A stretch of 64,000 nt of DNA, from the NCBI GenBank assembly GCA_003586115.2, contig QVOM02000049.1:23489765-23553764 (forward strand), given 5' to 3'. This DNA is from Salvator merianae. Lineage: Eukaryota > Chordata > Lepidosauria > Squamata > Teiidae. Positions within the stretch are counted from its first letter, which is position 1. Every line of letters starts with the position of its first letter. A model generated the notes under the pieces. That model had not been told where the DNA came from. It saw only the letters and a program-made list of their open reading frames with translations, and made no database searches. Positions 12,639 to 24,202 of the stretch are shown piece after piece. The position numbers and the translations under genes were made by a program.

Positions 12639-12776
12639 ATGTGTGGCATAGGGGTTGCATTTTGAATAAGTTTTGCTGTGTTGTGCCCCAGGGATGAATA
12701 AGTTATGTTGTGATCTGCCTGGGGGCCTTCGAGTGAAGAGCAGGATAACAAACGTTATAAATAAAATAAAATAATG
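12639..12776 (+). repeat. LINE 3' end fragment
   Basis: The stretch 'gatctgcctgggggccttcg' followed by 'aagagcaggataacaaacg' and an ATAAATAAAATAAAATAA tail is the common 3' end of CR1/L2-type elements in reptile genomes. Only about 140 bases remain, a typical 5'-truncated insertion. Confidence 0.65.
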
Positions 12777-13630
12777 CTTGTAGATTGTATTTCCAAGAAG
12801 AGCACCTTCAAAAGAGGATGGCTTATCTGAAAGAAAACATCTTATTGTTGGCTTGTGTGGCTGTAGCTTTACCAGATCCATAACAGTCAAATATTTAAGA
12901 GGTAAAACAATGCCATCCCAGAATACGTGCACCTACAGACCATGTGCGTGCTTCTATTAAAGATATCAGTACACCAATTACAGCAAAGGTGATGATACTT
13001 GTAATCTAGCCTTTCTGGATGAAAGGAGGTCAATTCCAGAAGCTTATATTGCAAATATCTACAATATATCAATAGTTTATATATCTTCCCCCTTCAATTA
13101 GATGAGACTTCTGCAAAGGTTCAGGGTGTTCCTAACGACTGGGCAGTCTTCTGACAAGCCATTTAATTGCCCTGTTTTGCATAATTTTTTGCTCCAGGAT
13201 GTATACAACTGGTGGTTTCCATACAGTAGCTTTAAACATGCAGAAGCTGACGCACAAGTTAATGATGGTATTTCTAATAGGAGCTGGAGTTACTCAAGTT
13301 TCATCATGATATGATTTGAGAGATATGAAGCATAGACTCGTTTCTTCATACTTTGTTTCCTGCCCTTCTTTTGAGAAGCTCAGAGAAGCCCACAAGGCTC
13401 CCCCTCATATCTTCGAAACAACTAAAGGTGTTTCATGGCTGAGTAGGGTACTGAACTCAACTCTCATGATTCCGTGTCCATCAACTCTAATACCTTGCAG
13501 GCTTCCTGGTGCATAGGAGACATCTGTGAATTTATTCCAAACCTGCTGCAAGATGTTTCAAAGAAAGCTTATGTTGCCAAAATCGAAATACATCTTTGAA
13601 GAAGATAAAAAGAATCCCCATCCACACCTG
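12777..13630. other. Unrecognised sequence
   Basis: No gene, repeat or structure recognised. Confidence 0.4.
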
Positions 13631-13848
13631 GGACCCAGTCACAGCTAAGTTTTAATCCAGCTTCAGTCCACTTTCAGACTGAGAGAACACATCAGTGAAG
13701 AGATGTTTTCTTTCAGAATTCTATAAGTCAGAAAATCCACCTTTGAGTTAGATAATGGAGAAAGAAAATGATTTGTCACTTTGCTGATGGGCTCTTTCAA
13801 TCCGAAAGTGGACTGAAGTTGGATTAAAACTGAGCTGTGACTGGGCCC
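13631..13848. mobile_element. Palindromic MITE family PalB, copy 1
   Basis: A 218-bp inverted repeat. Termini are GGACCCAGTCACAG on the left and GGGCCCAGTCACAG on the right (minus strand). The arms carry 'aagttttaatccagcttcag' and its partner 'ctgaagttggattaaaact'. The flanking CTG at 13628-13630 and 13849-13851 is a 3-bp target duplication of the CWG type known for PIF/Harbinger elements. Other copies: 23797-24202 and 36508-36846, both carrying insertions. Confidence 0.85.
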
Positions 13849-15138
13849 CTGGTATTATTTGGCTTCTTGCCCACAACTGTTTAAACAAGCAGACAAGGCC
13901 ATTGTGCTCCGTGCCGTTCCTATTTTGGCTTGCCTTGCTTTCCAACCTTTTACCAACTACAAGACTGCCTTCATGCCAGTTGCATCACTTTCTCAGAAAC
14001 CTTTTGGCAATTCACTGTGTTTGCTATGGTTTCTAATTGGCAAGACAGTGAGATCTCTGTGAAGCTATATAATCAGTGCAAAATCATGCAGTGTTCCAAC
14101 ACTATGAGGAGTGGTTGCCATCATTGCCAAGACATGTGTATACATGCAGCAGAGATTTACAGATGACGCGATTTTTCATTTGGAACTGTGACAAAGAATT
14201 TTTTTTTTTTAAATTCGTGACTTGCATCAGCTTAGTATCGGGAACTCTGAGAAGTATATTGATGATATGGCTTTTAATTGTTTGCATATCTAGAATATAG
14301 GTGAGTTAAAAGCCTGTAGCTCAGTTGATACCTACTGTTTCATTGCCTCTGGCCAGTGATAAGTGTTGATTAAGTTATCAGCTGGGCATAACATAGGTGT
14401 ATTGATCCTCCAGCTGCTTCTGCTTCTGCTTCGGCTGAGCCCTACATGGTTTTTTGCAATATACAGCCCCAACATTCGCATCTAGGGAAATGAATCACTT
14501 CCCCCCAGCACAAGCAATAAAAGGCAATTTAGTTTTAATTCATTGAGAATGTGCAAATTAAGAGCTGGTTCTCAAAAATCTTTTTCAGCATGCTACAGCA
14601 AGCATTGAAGAATTCCTGCTCCGAACAGTACATGAGGGCCAAACGACATATAATGCAAAATGTGTTTAATACTCCTGCTATTTTATTTTTGTTTTAAAAT
14701 GAACAACTGCAAGAGAGACCATATTGAAGACCATGATGTCCAGGTAGGAGCAGCAAGAAGATTACCCCTTTTTGTGTCACAGTTCCAACAAATCTCCTAT
14801 CCCTTAATAAATGCTCCTCATGAGAAGGAAACCACTAGTAGCATCACAGGAATACGGCAGTTGAGTTTTGATTCCATGGTGGCTAGAATTTGGGGAAGCA
14901 AGAGATTTTTCTTCAGAAGCATAGTATGGAGGAGAAGATAGCTTTTTATTTTTCACTATCCTAGTACTGATTGCATCTACCTGCCAGCACAGAATTACTA
15001 CTTTCAAAACAGTAGATTCACTAAATGTGATGGTGAATGTATCATAGCATCATTTGGTTCTTAAATGTGTGAACTTGTCATGCCATTTATCTATGTAGTA
15101 CTGATTCTCTGTGTTTTCTGTGATTCTCTGCAAGAGAC
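13849..15138. other. Unrecognised sequence
   Basis: No gene or repeat recognised. The frame at 13859-14062 and the 93-codon one at 14660-14941 have no known domain. Confidence 0.4.
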
Positions 15139-15141
15139 ACT

Positions 15142-15713
15142 GGGCGTATTCGCACTACAGCAGTGGAACGTTCCAGTCCGTTCGCTAGAACGGAGCGTTC
15201 GCACTGCCGCGGGCACGAGCCTCACCCGATCTGAACCACATCGTACCCGATTTGTACCTGATCCTGAGTAAGGCAAGACAAGTATAAGCTTGTCTTCATC
15301 CCGCCCCGCGCAATGGAGCGAAGATCGGGCACGGTCCTTTCACACTGTCGTCGGTGTTTGCAATGGCACACGTGGTCTGCAGCTTCACACTCCGGTACAA
15401 TGCTCCGTACCCCCGGTACGATGCTCCGTACCCCCGGTACAAAACTTCGTGCCCGGGGTAGCCCTTTGGGTATGGCAACCTAGCTGCTGTTACGAAGCTG
15501 GCTCCGTAACGAGCCCTCTGGTTACGAAGCAGAGCACGATGGTACGGAGTGCGGTAGTGAACTAGCGGCTGCCATTCGCACTGTTCCCTCTGCTGGTCGG
15601 CTTCGGGTCCGTTCCTCTGGCCGGGAGTGCGAAGGGCAGCCAGCATTCTCCAACCCCTCCGGTCCGAAGCCAACTACTGGGAACGGACTATGGAGCTCAG
15701 TGCGAAAAGGCCC
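15142..15713. mobile_element. CpG-rich MITE, 572 bp, target duplication ACT
   Basis: The termini are GGGCGTATTCGCACT and, on the minus strand at the right end, GGGCCTTTTCGCACT. Both sides are flanked by ACT (15139-15141 and 15714-15716). The interior is strikingly rich in CpG and contains a short tandem motif, 'ccggtac' units near 15390-15440. It encodes no transposase; the overlapping frames on both strands are chance in GC-rich DNA. The retained CpGs imply recent arrival compared with the neighbouring copies. Confidence 0.85.
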
Positions 15714-15723
15714 ACTAACTGTG

Positions 15724-16197
15724 GGGCCTGTTCCCATTTTACAGCCTGGTATGGTATGGGAATAGCATAGCTATACTATACCAGGCTGGAAAGGATCGGG
15801 TATGGAGGTGACCATCCACACTTCAAGAGCTGATAACGATCTGAAGTGGACTACCGGCACTTGAAGTGTGGATGGCAGGCCCAATTGCCATGGCAACAGC
15901 CATGACAATGTTTGGCCATTACCATGGCAATTGGGATGTGGTGGACAACTGTGCAGCTACAGCCACTCTGCCCCGCCCACTCACAGTGTTTGCAGCCAGA
16001 AGACTGTGCAAACACTGCTGACTGGGAGCCATCCAGCTGCCCCTGCTCAAGCTGTGGATAGTGATTTAGCTGTCCACAGCTAGTAGTGTACGGGAGCAGC
16101 TGTAGATGTTCCTGGATGCTGCAGCATCAGAAGAATGTGGACGGGCCTGTCTAGTGAGCGTCCAAAAGCTCACTGGAAGGTAAGTGCAAACAGGACC
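15724..16197. mobile_element. MITE, family M2, copy 1
   Basis: Begins GGGCCTGTTCCCATTTTA and ends, on the minus strand, GGTCCTGTTTGCACTTACC. The interior aligns with 52379-52784: 'gcctggtatggtat', 'ggaggtgaccatccacact', 'aattgccatggcaac', 'agctcactggaaggtaagtgc'. No open frame of note. Starts only ten bases after the previous element ends. No clear target duplication (GTG against AAG). Confidence 0.78.
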
Positions 16198-16204
16198 AAG
16201 GAGT

Positions 16205-16530
16205 CATACTAATTCATCCATATTTATTTAAAATATTTATATACCACTTCCCATTAATATATAAGCTGGAAGTGGTTTACAAAAAACAGCTAAAATCATA
16301 ATTATTATGTAAAAACATGATTAAAAGCAAGGATGGGGGAATCAAACAAACATTCACTCTGGAAAGGCCTGGGGTGAAAAAGATACATCTTCAATTGGTA
16401 CCTAAGTACCAGAAGTGTAGGCACCCTATGGATATCGGAGAGGAGCCTATTCCAGAGGATGGCTGCCACCACAGAGAAGGCCTATCTGTGAGTAGTCATA
16501 AAATACCATTCAGCAGTTCATGGTAGCTGC
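16205..16530 (-). repeat. Non-LTR retrotransposon 3' fragment (minus strand)
   Basis: On the plus strand it opens with 'atttatttaaaatatttata' and a 'ccacttcccattaatatata' stretch, the reverse complement of the usual 3' end of CR1/L2-type elements (GGCGGTATATAAATATTTTAAATAAAT). Further in lies 'ttccagaggatggctgccac' and 'cacagagaaggcc', a conserved piece also present in degraded form at 57000-57355. No coding part. Confidence 0.65.
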
Positions 16531-16544
16531 AGCAGGACCTCCCC

Positions 16545-17238
16545 TGAAGATCTTTCCGCCATCTTCGCACAAAAATCGAAGCCCAAAGGGGCTCGCGAAT
16601 GCGAATGGCGAAGATGCCGGCGACTTTCGAGACCTTCGCCATTTGCCGCGAGCTCCCTCTTTTTGGGCGCTCGCCTCTCTCTCACTCCCACCCCAGTCTG
16701 TCAGTGTAATAACAGACTGGGGCGGGAGTGAGAGAGAGCGCTGCGCCATCGGAAACGGAGCAATCAAGGTGAACGGAAGACCTTCGCCTTGATTACTCCG
16801 CTTCCGATGGCGCTCGCCTCTCTCTCTAATCCCCCCCCCCCCGTCTGTCAGTGTAATGACAGACTGGGGCGGGAGTGAGAGAGAGCGCTGTGCCATCGGA
16901 AGCGGAGCAATCAAGGCGAAAGGAAGATCTTCGCCTTGATTTCTTCACTTCCGATGGCGCTCGCCGCTCTCTCATTCCCCCCCCCAGTCTGTCATTACAC
17001 TGACAGACTGGTGGGGGGGAATGAGAGAGAGGCGAGCGCTATCGGAAGCAGAGAAATCAAGGCGAAGGTCTTCCCTTTGCCTTGATTTCTCTGTTTCCGT
17101 TCGCGGCGAAAATCTTCGCCGTGAAAACGAAGGGCTTCGTTTTCGCGCGTATTTTTTCGCACGAAAATGAAGCCTAGGAGCTTCGCATTCCTGCGAAGCG
17201 AAAAGGGAAAAGTGCCTTCGTGCACATCCCTAGTCCAC
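16545..17238. mobile_element. CpG-rich element with a tandem array of hairpins
   Basis: A GC- and CpG-rich block built of repeated inverted units. The segment 'gctcgcctctctct…ccccagtctgtcagtgtaa' recurs near 16668, 16811 and (variant) 16958, about 145 bases apart, each time followed by its own reverse complement ('acagactggggcgggagtga'), then 'cggagcaatcaaggcgaa' and its reverse complement 'ttcgccttgatt'. The right end, read on the minus strand, is TAGGGATGTGCACGAAGG, a terminus I recall from squamate DNA repeats. The left end has no matching terminus, so it may be truncated. Confidence 0.7.
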
Positions 17239-17758
17239 ACTGCATGGCCGAAAACAGGTCCTGAAGCCAGCTACTGACATTTACGGTGCAAACGCTGATA
17301 GCCAGGCCCAATCCTTAACACGATGGCGACCAGCAAGTGTCCGGCTGCTGCCATGGTGACCAGCAGCAGTGCTGTGTGCATGCAGACACATGCACAATGG
17401 GGCAATGGGGCCTGCCCCATTGCAATGTCCCAATCAGGCCCACAATGCCCCAGTCGGGACTGCAACGCTGGATGGGGCCGTGTGATGGACAATCTGGTGT
17501 TCTCGTGCCCCATATGGCGTGCACCTGCTGGTCACCACAGCAGTGGCTGGCAAGCATCTGGCTGCTGCCATGGTGACTGGGAGGCATGCACAGTATGAGC
17601 TTCAGGTAAAGTTGCAGACTACTTTTTAGTGCATCACCAGTAGTAGTGATTGGGAGCAGATGTAACCTGCTCCTGGTCCCGTCGACTGTCTTGCTGTGTG
17701 AATGCTCTTGGATAGCAAGCATTCTGAATGCTTGCTATCGCCAAGTGTGAATAGGCCC
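17239..17758. mobile_element. MITE, family M3, copy 1
   Basis: Right end on the minus strand reads GGGCCTATTCACACTTGG. The interior is related, in reverse orientation, to 36847-37285: 'aagtgtccggctgctgccatgg' and 'cagcagtgctgtgtgcatg' here match the reverse complement of the segments near 37130-37200. It contains an internal near-palindrome, 'caatggggcctgccccattg' at about 17405. The left boundary is unclear because it abuts the hairpin-array element. Confidence 0.65.
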
Positions 17759-19573
17759 ACTGTCTGCCAAGTAATGAACTAGGGATGCTTCCAGACACTG
17801 TGGAAGTGGCAGCGCTTGGTTGTGCTGAGGTTTGAGCTTGGTCTAATTCATGTCAAAGACTAAAAAGATTGAGAGAAAGGCACGAATTTCAACTCTCAGA
17901 GATCCTCTTCAAAGAAGATTTCCTTTGTGCAGTGTTTGAGCACATCCTCAGCACAAGGACACATTGAAAGGGGACAGTTTTACCCACCCTATTGTGAAGG
18001 GTGCACTCAGAAGCTGAAAAGAGTCAGCAGGGTGGCAATGCGTCCAACCTTGAAAAGACGGATGGATATCTTCAAGACATCCAGACAAAACAATGGCTTC
18101 TCTACAAAAGACATTTAATCTCCAATATGTCTACAAAGGCAAGATAGATGGAAATTATGTTTTCTTTTCTGTTTAATCCTTAGGTAACTAGAAATTGAGA
18201 TTATGGCCAAATTTGTAAATTATTCTACACATTCCTTCTGTTAGGTGAAGCAAGTGCAGTCAGTAACTTGCTAGTGGCAGGGCAAAAATTGGGAGTGACT
18301 GGAGCATATAGCAACCTTCAGCTCTATCTCTCACAAACTGTTTGCCTTGCCAAAGCCATCTGCCTACAGCTTTTCTTACTGACATGGGATAACAGCCTAA
18401 TAATTACAGAGGTCTTAGCAAAAACTTTCATGGAATTAAGGAGTGCATGTCTCAGAAGAAGAATCAATTCAAATCTTAGTTGTGTCATACCCCAAGAGCA
18501 GGAAATTACAAATTATATAGGGAGCAGATAACTGCAGACAAGCAAGGCCACGGATGAGCCAAGGGAAAGTCTGCAGAACAAGCCAAAAACATGTCTTGAC
18601 TTCAGATTATTTACTAGTGAACTAATCAGATATAATATTTGAAAGGTGCCCTAGAACTGAAGCAAATTGTTCCATTTCAGAAACAGCAAATAATAAGGAT
18701 GATAACATAATCTACAGCAGGAATTTCATAAGGGCCACATGTTTCCATGGAACACCCAATGAGGGCAGAAACCTTCACACTCAAGATCAGACGTAAAGTA
18801 TGTGTGTGGGGGGAATTAAATATGAAAAATCTGGAATAGACTCTACAATGCTAATGGACCCACAGGAAATTGTTACTTGATATTTGCACATTCCTCAAAC
18901 AATACACAGATTAAAGGGGTGGAGGGTATTTATATGCTATGTTTAGCATGAGATGGACCTGTCAGGAGTGCCCAGCTTCTGCTGCATCTTAGGTTAAAGA
19001 TCAGTTTAACCTGTGCTTTGGGAATGCTGACGGTAGTAGTATATAAGCAACCTATCCACAGCCATCCTCAGTACTTCCTGTGCCCTTATAGAGGTAAATA
19101 AATAAATGTGAAAATTGGAAGGTATTCTTCTTGTTCTTCAGTCCATAAAAAGGACCCTCTGAAGGCACAAGACAGATGGAAGAAGTGGCATTTGAACCGA
19201 AACAGCAGGCTGTACAAATTGAAGGGAAAATGAAATACAATTGGATAAAATCTACTCTGCAAAAACTGCAGAACCTGCCAGGAATACAGCAGAACCTGCA
19301 CAGCAGGTCATAGTTTAATATGATTTTTGTGGATGGAGGTTGGCTCTAATCCACCACAAGAAATCTAATGTGGTCACAGTCAGAAGCTGCTTCCATACAT
19401 AATTTTAAAAGAAGCTCAAAAGCAGTTTAGGGGTGGTACCATGTGTCAACAATGGTTTCCATCCCACTTTGGAAGATACTTTCTTCTCTGTAATATGGAT
19501 TAGACATAGAATGGGAACATTCTTGTGTGACAAGCTACTTTTTCTGAGCCACTTTGGGGATGACTTTTTTTTA

Positions 19574-19574
<1 letters not shown>
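17759..19574. other. Unrecognised sequence
   Basis: No gene, no copy of the window's repeat families seen. The 87-codon frame at 18268 and the minus-strand frames near 19052-19301 have no known motif. Confidence 0.4.

Positions 19575-19613
<39 letters not shown>
19575..19613. repeat. (TG)n microsatellite
   Basis: About 19 uninterrupted TG units followed by TATATA. The cysteine/valine run of the overlapping frame is an artefact of this repeat. Confidence 0.97.
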
Positions 19614-19618
<5 letters not shown>

Positions 19619-19676
19619 CCCTTAGATTCTCAACAGTGCAATTTGGGATGGGGTTCTAACTTTTTTCCTTCAACAA

Positions 19677-20850
19677 GGGCACAATCAGATACAGCATTTA
19701 ATCACTTTACAGGTCATCTTCTGTTCTGACTGTCCTGACAAAACATAGTCTTTTCATTCTTTTTCTGGACTAAATTGCCCAAATAAAGACTATTTTGCAT
19801 TCAGATCAAGTGAGTTCTCTGCCTGTTTCAGATCATTAGCCCATTTTATTTTGCAAAATGAGAATGCAAAAGTAGATTATTTTGGCAGGAAACCATATTT
19901 TTTTAGGTGTGCAGAAAGAGGGCTCCCCATTTCCTCCCATCCAATGACAGACTTCATTGTGGGAGTTGTACTCAGGAAGGAAGAACATCACAATTGGGAT
20001 GGGAAGAGAGAACAGCACCTGGCATATATTCCCTGGTTTCCACTATTGTTGTCCTGTTTTTTACCTTCAAACTGTTTGATTTTTTAAGAAAAGAGAAGAA
20101 AGTTTGGGAGTTACATTTCATTTTCCTTCGGCAACACCTTATTCCACAGTTGGCTGGGCACCACAGTCCACTCTCAAAAAGCATGCCTCCTCCTTTCTTT
20201 CCAGTCCCTGCAAGGAGAAGTACAGTGTATTCTCCATTTTCTTTTCTCCCCCTCCCTGCAAGGAGAAGGACACAATGTTTCCTCCCTTTTCCTTTGGCAA
20301 TTCACCAGAGAAATAACGTTTCCTTTCATTAAAGGAGGACTTTTGCATAAAACCAGCACTGTGCTTCAGCAGCTCTAGGGCAAACAGCATAGTACAGCCT
20401 ATCAGTCTTCTTCAAGAATACTGGGGGGGGCACATGCTGGTTGGTGTATGCCTTGGCTGCACCTGTTTGGAGGTGCAGTCCCCTTACCCCAGCAACGAGT
20501 CATGTTACTATCAACTTTGCCATCAGTACCACACAACTTCATTGTGGGAGACATGCCACTGTGGATGTTTGGGAGGGGGCAGGTGAGGTGAAGTCCATTT
20601 GCTGACCACTAACTTCACTATTATGAATATTTATCCCTTCACACATGCCCCCCTTTTCACTGAGCTTTCCCCCTTGCATACAGCTTTGAAATTGCACAAT
20701 TGCACAAAATGCAATTGCAAAAAAGAAGAAATTGAGACCTTGCATTCAAAAAGCTTGACTATGTGGTAGATGTGGAACAGAAGTTGTGCTTGGGTGGATA
20801 TAGGCTGGAGGGGGAGAAGGAGCAAACCATGAATGACCAGTAATGCCGCC
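19677..20850. mobile_element. Long non-autonomous DNA element, family LF, copy 2
   Basis: Starts GGGCACAATCAGATACAGC, matching copy 3 (GGGCATGGTCAGACACAG). The shared order of segments includes 'tcagatcattagccca', 'agagggctccccatttcctc', 'acagcacctggcatatatt', 'gggcaccacagtccactc', 'gaaattgcacaattg', and 'gaatgaccagtaatgc'. The right terminus is not recognisable after about 20850, so this end is probably truncated. No transposase frame; several parts are T- and C-rich. Confidence 0.85.
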
Positions 20851-22855
20851 AAAAGAATTACTCAGACTGTCTTTGTCTCAAATTGAACTTTGAAAACCTG
20901 AAATAATTAATTGTGACAAATACGCAAAAGCAGAAGAAATCAGGAATGTGGCAAATACTTTTCACAGTAAAGTATTAACTTTTATACTGTATAAAAGCCT
21001 AAGCCATACTTCTCGCTTACATTCCCAAGTAGGGAATATTTTGCAATGCCCAAAGCTTCATTGGCAAGTTTTGCTTCTTGGGTTGCTTACAGACTCCAAA
21101 ATTGTTTCTGAGCAGAAAGCTGATGTACTGGTTACTCCAGTGTATTTTGCTTTCTTTATGAAGAAGCGCAAATCAAATGTCTTTAAATATGCAAAATCTA
21201 AGCAGTAGCTAGCTTCAAATTCACAATTTAGAAGCATTGGGTTAATCAAAAATTAGTTCTATTCATCGGGTGGGGTATTTTTGGAGAGAAGAGACGAGTA
21301 GTGACAGAAGATGTCATAGGAGTTATGAAAGTCATTTTCATGAGATTATGTCATGGGGTGAACAGTTTGCAACAGTTGTCTTTCTGACATATAAAGCAAT
21401 TAAGCACCACCTGCTTTTCCTGGCTCTAAAACCCTGGCTTGGCACCCCTGTTTAGGCACATTTGGAAGTGTCTCACTGATTTCATTAGGTCTTACTTCTA
21501 AGACACTGAACTGAAGCCACAGACAGTAAAGTTTACTCAATCAAAGATATCAGACAAACACATCCACACTGAATGCATAAGCTGCGTAAATGCTTGGAAT
21601 GCCACTGTTCAGATATAAGTAGCTGAAACAATGTAGTAATGTGCTTTGAAAAGTAAAGAATCTATCTGTGGGCAGAATGTGGACTATATAAGTATGCAGT
21701 CTCTCTACTCTGGAGCAAGTGGCATAATCCAGACAGCCTTGTTCTGGGCCTGCTGGACCACTCTAGCTGGGAACCGCTCCAGCCGGAGCAGATCTAGCTG
21801 GACCATTCCACCCCACACACACACCCCAAAAATGCAAAAACAACCAAAGCAAGAAAAGGAATGGGGAAGAGGCCAGAGCCCTGGCCTCAAAGGTCCTTTC
21901 CACATTGGGTGGTAGACTAGATCATGCTCTGGTCTATGTCTCTGCCTTCCACATATTAGTGTGGGGTACCAGAGACCCTGTCCAGCTGGTGGCGAGGGCT
22001 GGTGCAGGACAGGTCATCCCATCGCAGATGGCCCCTGTCCTGCGCCAGTGGCAACCCTTCCCAATTTGAGACGGATTGTATTCCCAGGACAGGGCAGCCC
22101 ATTCTGTCCTGGATTATGAAGAATGAGTGCAGAAATGACCAGAGTTTGCAGAGTGCTACCACTGTGGTTAACAGTGGGCAAAACAAAATAAGGAATGCAA
22201 CTTTCACCCAGGAGCACACTGTGTGATCCTGGCTGTCACTGGGGAAGAAAGAAAAATTTAATTTCTCTCAGAGAAAACAATCCCAGAATGAGGTGCAGGT
22301 TGTGGGAACAAGGAAGTACACCTGGTGTTGTCCAGGATCCTGCAAGTATCACTCTACCCCTCTGGCTAACAAGCAGGGGTTGGTGTGGTGCGTGAATCAT
22401 GACCCAGCCAGTGGCCCCCTAAGCCAGAAGAAGAAGGAGGTTTCTAGGCTACAACAGAGGTGCCTAGGGAGTTCCCTTTATCCCCGACACCATGACCAAC
22501 ACTAGGTAGCCTGTCACTTGGTGTGTTGTCTCTGTCCCAAAGCCATCAAATTGGCCCACCAACCTCTGGCAAGCTTACCACCTATGTAACTTATGTGACA
22601 TTGATGCTGATGCTTAAACACATGAGTAAAACTCAATTACACAGACAAGAGTTATTTCACCTGTACATCCAGTAGATTGCTTCCTTTTGTTCTCAGTAAT
22701 TCAGAAACCCAGAGCTCAGCAACGCTTTCTAATTAACTCCCACACCAAAGTTGGTGGCAGCTGTAAATTATGACTTCCTCCAAAACATTATCTACAGTTA
22801 CATACTACAGTCTTTGCTTGCCACTTGGCCTCCAAGTACACACTTGTTCAGTCCC
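20851..22855. other. Unrecognised sequence, partly GC-rich
   Basis: No gene recognised. The GC-rich part at about 21690-22230 contains internal echoes such as 'caggacagg…gacagggcagcccattc' and may be an undescribed DNA element, but no second copy lies in the window and the ends could not be defined. Confidence 0.4.
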
Positions 22856-22858
22856 TTA

Positions 22859-23766
22859 GGGTGTGTTCAGACTTGCGATTTTTAAAACCACCTGAATAAA
22901 ATGAGAGAATAATTCCTAGGTGCACAAAAAAAAAAAGCCTTCCAAACACAGTTACCCATTCATCCGATTCAAAACTCACCTGAAGTGCAGCCTATTCACT
23001 TCAACAGACAGCCTACCATGACTGCAAAGGGTGCTGCTCACAGACTGGCCACTGGGTATGAAACTCCCACCTCTTTGCTGAAACAGTTTCTAACTCCTTA
23101 ACTGCCGGGGGGGTGTGTGTTTGCAAACAGAATCGTTCTGAAACTCAAGTCTCTCTCTGTACCCTCTCCTCGTTATTATAAGAAGTCAAGTGTGCTTTTC
23201 TAATCTAAAGAAGGCAGGATAGGAGTTATTTTGGCAGTTTCAGCTTCCTTCGATCTGTTTGAGTTTAAAATTCCTGGTGCTGGCAAGAGCTCACTGGTGC
23301 CCCTCTCTGACTGTCTGATTGTCCCATGCCTTCAAGGCTGTGAAACAAAATCGTTCTGAAACTCAAGTCTCTCTCCCCACTCCTTGTTATTATACAAAGT
23401 CTAGTGTGCTTTTTAAGTACATTTCTAAAAGAAGGCAGGAGTTATTTTTTTAGTTGCGGTTTCAGCTTCTTTCAATCTATTTAATTGAGTTCAAAAGATC
23501 TCAGTGCTAGCAAGAGCTCACTGCTGTCCCTCCCTGCCTGTCCAATTGTCCGATGGATTCCTTCAAGGCTATGATTGGTGACGGAGCTCCCCACTCAGTT
23601 CTAAGGGAGCCCAAGACCTCTTTTCTTCTAGCTGTTGAAGAGTTGCTTTATTACAACTTGGAGGCAGGATAAGGCGAATTTTCTTATTTCTATTTGCCCC
23701 CCCCCCCACTCCCACCGAGTCATATTTGCCCAGAAGGAGATTGAAACAGCTAGTCTGAACACACCC
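22859..23766. mobile_element. PIF/Harbinger-like MITE, 908 bp, target duplication TTA
   Basis: Perfect 16-bp-class terminal inverted repeats: GGGTGTGTTCAGACT on the left and the same on the minus strand at the right. TTA flanks both sides (22856-22858, 23767-23769), a TWA-type duplication typical of PIF/Harbinger. The interior holds two imperfect tandem copies of a roughly 210-230-bp unit (about 23126-23335 and 23342-23572) starting 'aatcgttctgaaactcaag' and ending 'ccttcaaggct'. No transposase frame. Confidence 0.9.
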
Positions 23767-23796
23767 TTAACCTCATTTTTTTTCTCTGTACACACA

Positions 23797-24202
23797 GGCT
23801 GCATTCACAACTAAATTTTGATCCGGCTTCAGTCCACTTTCAGAGTAAGATGACACCTTGACAAAGTCACAAACTGTTTGCTTTTGACTTTATCTAACTC
23901 AACAAATCAGTCTTGGGGTTAGATTTTGACCCTTTCTGAGCTTGGCTTTATTCTGGACTATATCCCAGAATAGGGACCTGCTATGCACATGCTAGTGCAG
24001 ATTATAGCAGACTCCAGATGGGGCCTGCCATAGTTCATAGTAGCATGCAGATGGCAGATCCCTGTTCTAAGATATAATCTGGAAATTGACCAAGTGCAGA
24101 AAGGGCCAATGTGGAAAGAAAATGACTGGTCATTTTGTTGATAAGTTATTCCACTCTGAAGGTGGACTGAAGCTGGATTAAAACTTAGGTGTGAACACAG
24201 CC
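23797..24202. mobile_element. Palindromic MITE PalB, copy 2, carrying a nested PalA
   Basis: Termini GGCTGCATTCACAACTAA (left) and GGCTGTGTTCACACCTAA (right, minus strand). The arms carry the PalB marks 'gatccggcttcagtccactt' and 'ggtggactgaagctggatta'. Compared with copy 1 at 13631 it is longer by the inserted PalA element at about 23930-24107, which sits after the 'gttagattttg' segment. After the insert the host resumes with 'gtggaaagaaaatgact', as in copy 1 ('ggagaaagaaaatgatt'). Confidence 0.85.
23930..24107. mobile_element. Palindromic MITE PalA nested in PalB
   Basis: Reads CCTTTCTGAG…'ttattctggactatatccca', centre 'gctagtgcagattatagcag', and closes 'aagtgcagaaagggcc'. This is the PalA structure as at 34318. 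The left terminus is mutated. It interrupts the PalB copy, so it is younger than that copy's insertion. Confidence 0.82.

Noticed and set aside
16510..16914. 134-codon frame with repeated peptide blocks
   Set aside because: Translation of the tandem hairpin array; the peptide repeats mirror the DNA repeats.
19433..19729. Frame with a Cys-Val run
   Set aside because: Translation of the (TG)n microsatellite.
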